This document shows positions 8,997-17,663 of a stretch of DNA of 29,646 bases, in pieces. The DNA lies in the NCBI GenBank assembly GCA_003427395.1, contig BFEA01000061.1, positions 1,382,965-1,412,610 of the forward strand, written 5' to 3'. The notes under the pieces are model-generated. The model was given only the letters and a program-made list of their open reading frames with translations. It ran no database searches and had not been told where the DNA came from. This DNA is from Chara braunii (Eukaryota; Streptophyta; Charophyceae; Charales; Characeae). Each line of letters opens with the position of its first letter. Positions within the stretch are counted from its first letter, which is position 1. The translations under genes and the position numbers were made by a program.

Positions 8997-11100
8997 CAGA
9001 TCATCGCATGCAAACATCGTGATTTTTACCACAGACAGATGAATTAACATGCATAGTAGATTACCATTTTTGGTTTAGTTAAAGTTCTGAAAAAGAAAAC
9101 AAACATATACGCAACTCAAAGCCGGACAAATCAAACACCGGGTTTGTATAAATAGAGGTTTATTGGGATAGCTAAAGGTATCGTGTCGGCCTACCTCTGA
9201 GTTCCCTGCCTCCAGAGTCCCGCCTGGACTCCGGCAGAGCTCCCGCAATCGGTGGGTCAACCTCCCAGAAAGGCCCTCATGCGGTCATACGGGTTGCAAT
9301 CCCGCCTGCCGCCTTCCTCTCCGAATACTGACTAGACTGAGAGGAAGAAGGGTAGAAAGAGTAAAGTCAGTCTCTCAAGATACCAGAGAGGTTCGCTCAG
9401 ACTTGCGTGGAGAAGGCCTTGTTACCTTCAGATCCTGAGGGCCCCGTAATGGCGGCCANTCNCATGCATNCGTGTCAAATAGACGGCTGATGTCGNAGCA
9501 GAATCTCAACTCCAACAGCAATNACNACCCCCAACCCTCGACTGTAGAATCATGATTCAGGCTTCTCACTATCTCCTCAGTTCAGTGACCCACCAACGGT
9601 AGTAAAGGACTTGAAGTCAACAGCCTACAGGGCCGTGACAACAGTCCAATCAGTAATAGTTTGATGGTGACGAGAATAACAGCAACCACCGCCCAGTCTT
9701 ATGTCATCGGCAATCCACCGCAGCAACAGCAACATAACGCTTCAGTAACAGCAACCTACAGCTAACAGTAGCAAGGGCACATAAGTCGCACTAGCAAAAA
9801 GCACAGTGATAGAGGTAGCAATGAGCACTGTTGTAGCGCAGTGCAAACAAGAGTTCAATCAGTAGCAGCCAGAAACACGGCAACAATGCCGACCGTGGGA
9901 AACTGAAGATGCCGCTGTAATCTGGAGCCCACAACAATTCGAAGTTGGTAGCAGCTTATGAACGAAAAAGTTTTAATTTCTCTAAATGCCTTGTCGCCGC
10001 CTGTGCTGGGATCACAGCGACAACGCAAGGCGGCTGCCTTTCGAAGAAAACAACAACACTGTGAGTGATGGTAGCAACACAGTTCAGAGGTCTGCGGCCT
10101 TACACCACCCGCCCAAAGGATAGAGTGGTAGCGTCCTGCCGAACTTATAGCAGTAAGCTCCTTACAACAATTGCTATCTTGCCCCGTAACCAGCTCATGC
10201 TATGACAACAAAGGTCCTACTTGTCAACCGAATTTGCCTGAGAACTCANCGTACCAACTACGATTGGTTATGCACCACCACCTGTGGAAGCAAAAGGCCC
10301 CTTTCAGTCTNCTCTTCCCTCACCATGCAGAAGNCATAGTAGTTTCACCGCAGGCTCCACCTCTTCGTGATTACAAATGCGTCTTCATCAGATAAGTGCT
10401 CCCCCTCTCTCTACTCTTGCCATTTCTCATAGCCTCCCTTCTGTATTNTCATACTACCTCCCCGCTTTTCGTTCCTACCCTGCTGCTCACTATGCACGTG
10501 TCCAGCACTCTCGCCAGTTACTTGCGCTTCTAGCAGTAATCCACTAAGATCANCATTATTACATCCGGCCAGCTCCATGAACGGCAAAAAGCCAGCCCCA
10601 CAAGGAGGAGTGGATAACACCACGATGACGAAGCGAATTCAATCACTACGGGAATGAACAAGCATGGTGAAGTCGAAGGGAATCGGACACCACTTTAAGG
10701 AAAAATGCAGGTAGGATCACTATCGTATGGGCAACTGAATTTCATGCCAGTTAGCAAGAACGAATCTTCCGGTGGAATATACGTACGTGGTTTTCATTTT
10801 GACCAGGTTCACCCGATTTCATTCTCAACTCTTCCTCCCCTCACTCCTACTCTCAGTGTCCCAACTACTGCCTCGATCTCGATGCTGCATGCTAAACCAG
10901 GGTCAAAAGACTACAATCGCCCATTATGGCACACGGGGTCAGATAGCTGCTATCGATGGCAAGGTCGGGCCTCAGACGCGATAGGGATCACAGCGGCAAG
11001 GAGCTCATGCAATGCTCACGAGAAAAAATGGTTGCAGTGAAGCATTATACTAGTGGGTAATGGAGTTGATGAGGCTGAGATGACGGTTCACAGGCCATGG
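8997..11100. other. Unassigned low-complexity region with scattered Ns
   Basis: No gene is supportable. 9620-9900 is rich in AACAGCAAC/AGTAGCA-type triplets. A TATAAATA box-like sequence on the plus strand lies at 9149-9156. Most of the isolated N calls in the window fall between 9458 and 11508, indicating an assembly of uncertain quality. The region may be the remainder of the LTR plus the 3' internal region of the element. Confidence 0.5.
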
Positions 11101-11199
11101 CGAGGAAGGACGCANTCATGCAAGGTGAAATGGACCACGAGGAGGAACAACCACGNTAATCTCATTTATGAGCTGTTGTAGAGATCGCCTCTCGATACT

Positions 11200-11872
11200 A
11201 CAATGGTGCTATCACNTGAANACGAACACGGCTGCGCAACCGCATACCCTGTTTTGCCATGTACATTCATCGTACAACATGTGCAAAATGGGAATGAATC
11301 TCNTGCTAAAAAGAGGGCAAATACATTACCATATTTAGATCGTCATAAAAGTTTCCTTCACACACAGCTCCCGCTGCACATACCGGCCAAACCGCTACCT
11401 GAATGNGATATCTGGCGTTGCCCATTGATTCGGAGCACCTTCAAACCCCCGTTTTGACTCCTCACTTGCCCAATTTCATCAGAAATTGGGCGAGATACAA
11501 TATTTTCNCTCCTTGTACTTCACTTCATTTCTCGCCCTGACTCCGTCCGACATTTCCTTTCTCTTCTTTCTCACTTTTACTAACTCTTTGCCCAATCTAA
11601 TTGCATATCCGAATTCGCCCTCCTTCTTAACTTCTATTTCACTTCTTCTTACACTTGATTCCCTTAAGAATCGAGTAAGCTATGGGTTTCTTCCTCCAGC
11701 ATGCCTATTCTCTTCCCTTTTTTTGTCCACGTGTAGCTGGTCCGGATCCCGGCCAGATTCATATCCCCTTCCTTCACTTGCCTCGGTTCTCCTTTCCCTT
11801 ATGTGAGCGCTCTCCTTTGCGCTGTGGCCAGGTACGTATCTCCACTTGTTTCTTCTTTCTCTCTCTCTCTCT

Positions 11873-11935
<63 letters not shown>

Positions 11936-11947
11936 ACAACGTCCGAA

Positions 11948-12013
<66 letters not shown>

Positions 12014-12660
12014 CACACACACACACACATTCGCACACCTCTCCGCTGCTGCGCCCGCTACAACTTCACAATTTTTTTTTTTTAGGGAGACAAGTCTCCT
12101 TTTCTCTCTCCCGTGCATGCTAGCTATGCACTACCACTGCCATGACCGAGAATGCCTGCATGTGTTAACAAGAGAACCCCACGAAAATGAGCGCCCTGGA
12201 GGTCATGATAATGACGAGTCGATGATGATGGTGATGAAGAGGAGGATGGCCGCAACTAAGAGTGGAGATGCCTTACTATGCGCAGCTTGTCATTATCCAA
12301 CAGGTATGCAAAATGTTAATGAATTTACTGCTAAAAATTGGAAAGACACATTGCCACTCTTGAAAACTCCATTGCAGCAGCGCAGCCTCTGCAACTTGTG
12401 CCGCCCAATCCATCACTTAAATTCGAAAACTAACCTGACCAATCATTTCACAGCAGCCAAGAACCCCCAGTTAGCATTTTAGTTCATCAAAATCGGTCAA
12501 GAGATGACCGAGATACGTCGTTTTTCACCTCCTTCTTCCCCCTCGTCACTTTCCTCGCACACCCCCAGCGCACTCACTTTATCTTCTAGCTCTCATTACT
12601 CCCGTTCACTCGCTGTTCTGACCCCCCCAATTGAACTCGCCCAACCTTAAAACCCCCACT
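11200..12660 (+). repeat. Diverged direct duplication, offset about 1.02 kb
   Basis: Several blocks recur with a constant offset: GCAAAATG(G/T)(G/T)AATGAAT at about 11284 and 12307, CGAGATAC at 11491 and 12509, and GAA(T/C)TCGCCC at 11611 and 12633. The blocks are separated by diverged pyrimidine-rich sequence. Each copy has a short hairpin just before CGAGATAC: 11468-11491 (GCCCAATTT/AAATTGGGC) and 12494-12510 (CGGTCA/TGACCG). Copy 1 is roughly 11200-11640 and copy 2 roughly 12220-12660. Confidence 0.6.
11857..12029. repeat. (CT)n tract followed by (AC)n
   Basis: Long, interrupted CT dinucleotide tract to 12010, then about eight AC units at 12013-12029. It produces artefactual Ser-Leu and Arg-Glu ORFs on the two strands. 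Confidence 0.97.
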
Positions 12661-12775
12661 TTGCCTCTTTCCCCTCCTGATTCTGCCCAGGAAAGGGCAA
12701 TCTAGCTTCCTTTCCTCCTTTCTCCTCTCTCATCATCGTCTTCCTCGTCACCCCCTCTTCTTCATCCCCCTTTGT

Positions 12776-13365
12776 NNNNNNNNNNNNNNNNNNNNNNNNN
12801 NNNNNNNNNNNNNNNNNNNNNNNNNNNNNNNNNNNNNNNNNNNNNNNNNNNNNNNNNNNNNNNNNNNNNNNNNNNNNNNNNNNNNNNNNNNNNNNNNNNN
12901 NNNNNNNNNNNNNNNNNNNNNNNNNNNNNNNNNNNNNNNNNNNNNNNNNNNNNNNNNNNNNNNNNNNNNNNNNNNNNNNNNNNNNNNNNNNNNNNNNNNN
13001 NNNNNNNNNNNNNNNNNNNNNNNNNNNNNNNNNNNNNNNNNNNNNNNNNNNNNNNNNNNNNNNNNNNNNNNNNNNNNNNNNNNNNNNNNNNNNNNNNNNN
13101 NNNNNNNNNNNNNNNNNNNNNNNNNNNNNNNNNNNNNNNNNNNNNNNNNNNNNNNNNNNNNNNNNNNNNNNNNNNNNNNNNNNNNNNNNNNNNNNNNNNN
13201 NNNNNNNNNNNNNNNNNNNNNNNNNNNNNNNNNNNNNNNNNNNNNNNNNNNNNNNNNNNNNNNNNNNNNNNNNNNNNNNNNNNNNNNNNNNNNNNNNNNN
13301 NNNNNNNNNNNNNNNNNNNNNNNNNNNNNNNNNNNNNNNNNNNNNNNNNNNNNNNNNNNNNNNNN
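12776..13365. other. Assembly gap, 590 Ns
   Basis: A continuous run of N. Nothing can be said about its content, and sequence on either side may not be truly adjacent at this distance. Confidence 1.
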
Positions 13366-13516
13366 GCACAGGGGCCATGCTAATCATTCCCTGTATCGTT
13401 CCAATTTTAACGGATGTCCCGAAGTACAGCGGTCAGTGGATGGCCCTAAGATACTATCATAGGACTGGCTGGTCCCAGGTAATTCTGAATAATGTTATTC
13501 TGGTCGTGAACTGGTA

Positions 13517-13580
13517 TCTGGTTCGAACTCAGGCCTGTATTTCAAGTGTTCAGATGTGTATCAACTGAGCTTCCATTCCT
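13517..13580 (-). mobile_element. tRNA-derived SINE head (A and B boxes)
   Basis: On the minus strand, AAGCTCAGTTGATAC resembles the RNA polymerase III A box of tRNAs. About 35 bases on, GAGTTCGAACC matches the B box. Spacing is as in a tRNA gene, but the acceptor arms do not pair, so this is the promoter head of a SINE and not a functional tRNA. The body would extend to lower coordinates and into the assembly gap. Confidence 0.55.
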
Positions 13581-13687
13581 CACGGCTGTTCCAAAGGACC
13601 GGGGGGCAGCCCCTGAGATAACTCTATAGGACCGACGAGTCCCCAAGAACCCAAGTTGTTGTATTTCACTTAGCTGTACACATCGGA

Positions 13688-13745
13688 GTTCGAATCAGAG
13701 GTCTGTTTTTCCATAGTTGGTGGCTGTACCAATTGCGCTGGGCCG
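13688..13745 (-). mobile_element. Second tRNA-like head with B box
   Basis: Minus strand: CCCAGCGCAATTGGTACAGC is A-box-like and CTGATTCGAACTCC is B-box-like, with tRNA-like separation. Only this most promoter-distal copy of the neighbouring repeat array retains a B box; the units at higher coordinates carry the A-box part only. Confidence 0.55.
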
Positions 13746-14004
13746 TGGTGCTGGTCCCACATGCCTATTCTTTCAACAATTCGAGGGTGTACCAACTGCG
13801 CTGGGCCGTGAAGGCCTATTCTCTCAGCAGTTCGAAGGTGTACCAACTGCGTTGGGCCGTGGTGGCCTATTCTCTCAACAGTTCGAGGGTGTACCAACTG
13901 CGCTGGGCCGTGGTGCTGGTCCCACATGCCTATTCTCTCAGCAGTTCGAGGGTGTATCAACTGCGCTGGACCGTGGTGCTGGTCCCACAGGCCTACGCTG
14001 GCCG
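13722..14004 (-). repeat. 51/63-bp minisatellite of A-box-like units
   Basis: Five units start at 13722, 13786, 13837, 13888 and 13951 (plus coordinates). Lengths alternate between about 51 and 63 bp because of a 12-bp GGTCCCACATGC-type insert. Each unit read on the minus strand contains the A-box-like AGCGCAGTTGGTACACC. Both 51 and 63 are multiples of 3, so frames stay open and give repetitive peptides that I consider non-genic. Confidence 0.85.
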
Positions 14005-14209
14005 GCACCCTACCTCTATTAAGGAAGGTGTCGACGCTGTTGTAATTTACCCCCGTCTTGGTGGAGATACTCAACTCATGTCCGTCCGCTCCTTGCTCAG
14101 CAAGCTCAAGCGCTTTTTTTGTTTTCTTTTTGAAGTTTTTTTTGGTACTTCTTCGCTGTGCCGAAGCCAGTTTCCGGCCTGGTCAATGGACAGAAAAACG
14201 GAGAAGAGT

Positions 14210-14230
14210 AAGAAAAAAAAATAAATAAAA

Positions 14231-14261
<31 letters not shown>

Positions 14262-14490
14262 GAGTTGAAGAGGACGAGGATCTACCGACCCCCTCTTGGC
14301 TTTGCTAGTCGAACCCAGGTTTGGGCCCGTCTGGTACAACCAAGGGGGATAGTCACTTAAGACCCTCGACCCCTCAGTCTCCGCTTGTCGCACTTCTTTA
14401 CTCCATCGCCGCTTGCTGGCCTTGAACCCCAAACCTGTCACTCGAAAGTCCGATATCGTAACCAATAGGGCAAAGCCCAAGTCTGAACTA
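14210..14490 (-). mobile_element. tRNA-derived SINE, near complete
   Basis: On the minus strand, a tRNA-like head starts near 14480. GCCCTATTGGTTACGATATC is A-box-like and GGGGTTCAAGGCC fits the B box. The body continues to about 14263 and ends in an (ATT)n/T-rich tail (14210-14262). The total of about 270-280 bp is the usual SINE size. A simple-repeat tail is a common SINE 3' end. Target-site duplications were not resolved by eye. Confidence 0.6.
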
Positions 14491-15260
14491 AGTAGGGGCG
14501 AACCCGCATATGAATAGTCGAGGGACCGTGGTCGGTCCTTCCCGCACAAACCAGGCCTCCACCTCGCTCTATCGGCAAGACGCCGAGATGCCGCCCGCGC
14601 CTAGGATCGTAGCTACTTGGGATCTTGGTCGTCGGGCACTCGACATATTTTCGTCTAACTTTCGACTTTCCCTCATACTAGGTTTGCCAACGCCATGCGG
14701 CCCGTGCCTTTTGACGCGTCATCCAACATAAACCTCCTGCCTGTGTGCAAGGTGAAGTTTTATTCTCTTCGCGGCGTATCCCGCCTGAGGCTGAACTAGT
14801 TACGAAGTAAATCTAGCTTTTATAAAATAAAAGAAGAATCTAATCAACAAAAATAAATTACAGAAGGAAGAGTAACCGGACCTCATGGCTTTGGCGCCAT
14901 TTTGCTAGCCTAGTATTGTCGATGACTACCGGGCACCTCACGGTGCCACTCAATAATGCGTGCCCCACACACTCTCTTTCTAGCCATATTCGATTCGGAG
15001 TTCCGCCAAGAGCGAGGCTGCCGAGATAAGCGCCTTGACGCGTTTTACCTCATCAGCGTATTTCATTGACCAAGGTCGCACTGTAAGGGTGTTTGCTACG
15101 ACAGTCCTCCCCGACCCCATTAAGTGACGTCCCCGTCGCTTCGGGTAGGGACTGGAAAGTATGAACGAAATCACAGGTGAATGCATAAACTGAGTAGATG
15201 GATAACCAAATCCGTATCATTGGAAGGACTCAGCTTGGAGTTTGGTATTCTAGTTCTGCG
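14491..15260. other. No recognised feature
   Basis: Short ORFs occur on both strands (for example 14980-15186 minus), none with a recognisable domain. No repeat structure was noted beyond the AT-rich patch near 14820-14870. Confidence 0.4.
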
Positions 15261-15267
15261 GCGTCCC

Positions 15268-15338
15268 TATGGCGAGCAGGAGTCCAACCTGCGCCTCCTG
15301 TTTGACTCACAGGGATACTTTCGTTATACTACCGCCCT
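15268..15338 (-). tRNA. tRNA-Asp(GTC)-like sequence, probable pseudogene or SINE head
   Basis: The 71 nt on the minus strand fold as a cloverleaf. Acceptor AGGGCGG/TCGCCAT has one mismatch and a wobble. The D arm is GTAT...GTAT, as in Asp tRNAs. The anticodon stem CCTGT/ACAGG holds loop GAGTCAA (anticodon GTC), and the T stem GCAGG/CCTGC holds loop TTGGACT. The near-universal U33 is A and the T-loop C56 is G, and no CCA is encoded. Both changes argue against a working cytosolic tRNA. It may be a decayed nuclear or organelle-derived copy, or the promoter head of a SINE family. Confidence 0.5.
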
Positions 15339-15930
15339 AGGTTAGCTTCAGTGTTCAAATACCAACCCCTTCCATTTGTTCTAGACGCCTTCCGACTTTC
15401 GTTGGGTGCCGTCTGAATCGGGTTGTCAAGTAACCGTCAACTTTGGGCGCGGGTTTTAGCCACGACAACTGCCCTGAGTGGGACAAACTGCAGCACACAA
15501 CAAGCGCAGGTAGCCCACCCCTTCCGAGTAGCTTAGCAAAATCAAAACATACTTCTTTTTGGTGGATCATTTTGCAATCGAAGAAAGTAGCGTACTCCTT
15601 TGGGTGGTTTACCATATAAAACACACCCCCTCGAGTAGCTCAAACTTTCGACAGACATAGTGTTGCACGTAGCTCACTCCATGCAATTTGAACCAAAACT
15701 TAGCCCGACCTTGCGTCTAGTCAAAGGTGGGTTTATAGTCCTGCCCTCAGCCCACCATAGTTTGGATGATCGGGCCAAACTACGGTTCATCGCGCCATTA
15801 AGCCACGATGTTGCCTACATTGCTTGCTCAATGCTAAGGCGACTCTCTGACTTTTGGACCTAAGTACCCCCTAGCCGTGACCCTAATTAGATTCTTTGGA
15901 GTGACCCGATACTTGGCTTAAATTTTTAGC
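15339..15930. other. No recognised feature
   Basis: Two short ORFs (15355-15624 minus and 15660-15863 plus) show no domain that I know. No RNA gene or repeat was identified. Confidence 0.35.
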
Positions 15931-15939
15931 CCTCCCATA

Positions 15940-16045
15940 TGACGGTTATAATAAAGATAGTAATAATAAAATTAATATTAATAATAGCAAGTAATAATTA
16001 ATAATAGTAACCATAATAGCCTGTTTATATAATTATATATCATGG
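15940..16045. repeat. AT-rich low-complexity patch
   Basis: Degenerate AATAAT/ATTAAT triplets and TATATAATTATATAT, sharply richer in A+T than the surroundings. Confidence 0.8.
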
Positions 16046-16099
16046 ATGATGGTGCAGGTCACTCCGCCGTCTCTAAGTTCAGGCTAAGCTAGGGGTCCG

Positions 16100-16157
16100 C
16101 TGTCCTGGTTAGGCAGGACAGCAGCCCACGTTGGCGTCGTTGGGGGTTGCCCCAACG
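16100..16157. repeat. Two adjacent perfect 8-bp-stem hairpins
   Basis: CTGTCCTG/CAGGACAG around GTTAGG (16100-16121) and, 16 bases on, CGTTGGGG/CCCCAACG around GTTG (16138-16157). They sit just downstream of the AT-rich patch. Neither has a following T run, and no family was recognised. Confidence 0.8.
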
Positions 16158-17109
16158 ATGCCGATTTTGCCTCCGGCTTAGGCCTCCCAAAATACTATTG
16201 AGCCAGTTTTCAATGCCTGTAGTTGTTCTGCGTGATCATGGCAGATGCGACCACCGGACCGAGAGCCTCACAAACAAGTTTCTCTTTCGAAGAAACTGCT
16301 CATTATATAAATACCTCTTCTCAAGCTTGGTTATCCACCGACAGTTTTCTGCAAAAATCAAAGTTTTATTTATCCTCACGGAACAAGTTATAATCCTAAA
16401 TTTTTACTTTCATCCCACATACATAAACAGGTGGCCCCTCAAACGGCCCCGTCCTCTGAGACATACGAGTGGCTCCTCAAGCGGGCCCCCTTCCCATCAA
16501 ACATTTAGGCTGCCTTTCCGATTCAGCCTTTTTCCATGCATTTTTGTCGAACATTTTTTCACTGACTCTCACACACTAATTCATATGCAATCAAAGTCAG
16601 TAACCATTTTGTTCAATAATCAAACAACTTACTTACAATCACAAACAGATACAAACATCACACATCCAAGGGAAGTGAGTACACATGCAAAGGAAGTGAG
16701 CACAAATCCACAATGTGAGAATATTCCATGGCTCCCTGTTTGCTCACAAGACTCATGTGTCTGAATCAAACCCGCCAATAGGGCATACTCAAACCAAAAA
16801 TGATCACAAAGGAAAATCGTAACACAATATCGTGTCCCGCAGGATATATCCATAGGTGTGATACCCACAAAACCCCACTCCGGGTTAAGAAGGTATTCTC
16901 TCTAGGAGCCCTACCAATCAAAACCCCCTTGCAGAGACTGCACTTCCCTGAATCTCAGAGCTATCATCAAGAATCGAAAGTCTTAAGTGGGTATCACTAT
17001 CCGAATATCAGAGCAGTGCTTCCGAACGAAACAACGTATCTCACAAGAAACACTCACTAACTCAATGTCCTAACCTAAAATGTCACACTCATATCAAATA
17101 CACACTAAT
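16158..17109. other. Unassigned region
   Basis: Contains a 205-codon plus-strand open frame (16147-16764) without any recognisable domain and of low-complexity composition at its end. A TATAAATA-like box lies at 16307-16314. I see no firm gene. Confidence 0.35.
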
Positions 17110-17208
17110 CTCACACAAAGCTCACACAAAACTCACACAAAACTCACACAAAGCTCACACAAAGCTCACACAAAACTCACACAAAGCTCACACAAAACTC
17201 ACACAAAA
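17110..17208. repeat. 11-bp CTCACACAAA(A/G) minisatellite
   Basis: Nine consecutive 11-bp units that differ only in the last base (A or G). The array is very homogeneous, so it is likely recent. Confidence 0.95.
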
Positions 17209-17663
17209 TTGGACCCTAAAATCCAAGGCAATCTCTGAAACCCCTACTCAAGCCAACCTACTAAAACTAGTAGTCCATCATGTATGTACAGTCGACCGAA
17301 ACACATGTCAAATCCAGTCACCAACTACATATAATACATGGCTCGGTCCTGAAGCCTGGGGTCAAAAACTCTCAATACACAAGTCATGAGGTAAACAAGT
17401 CCATGCTTCCGAACCCTCAAAGTAGAAGATACTAGTAATATGCAACGAGTCCAATGGTCTATTTCCCATAACAATCACCTCGTCCTCATTGATTCTCTCT
17501 CTGACCTCGTCCAAGCGTTTCGTGGATACGCAGTCCATCACTCATCATCTCTCAGCTCCATGCCTAGCCTCTCATACACAGCTCTCCTAGCACCATGACG
17601 TCTTCTCGGAAGAAGGGCGCCACACATATCTCTGACTCGTCCCTGTCTGTCAAACTGTACGAC
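17209..17663. other. Region 3' of the extra element ORF
   Basis: In element orientation this follows the zinc-knuckle ORF. One alternative minus-strand frame stays open from the knuckle to about 17570, so the original ORF may have continued here before another frameshift. No other feature was seen. Confidence 0.35.

Noticed and set aside
9149-9156. TATAAATA as the LTR promoter
   Set aside because: It is on the plus strand, opposite to the element's transcription; no second plus-strand element was recognised.
11682-12482. Long plus-strand ORF (266 codons) and minus-strand Arg-Glu ORFs over the CT tract
   Set aside because: They are open only because a dinucleotide repeat has no stops; both strands are open and no domain is present.
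12647-13387. ORFs across the N gap
   Set aside because: Composed almost wholly of unknown residues.
13670-14224. Repetitive ORFs over the 51/63-bp minisatellite
   Set aside because: Unit lengths are multiples of three, so frames stay open automatically; the sequence is a tRNA-like repeat.
16100-16157. Bacterial-type intrinsic terminators
   Set aside because: No T run follows either hairpin and the context is eukaryotic.
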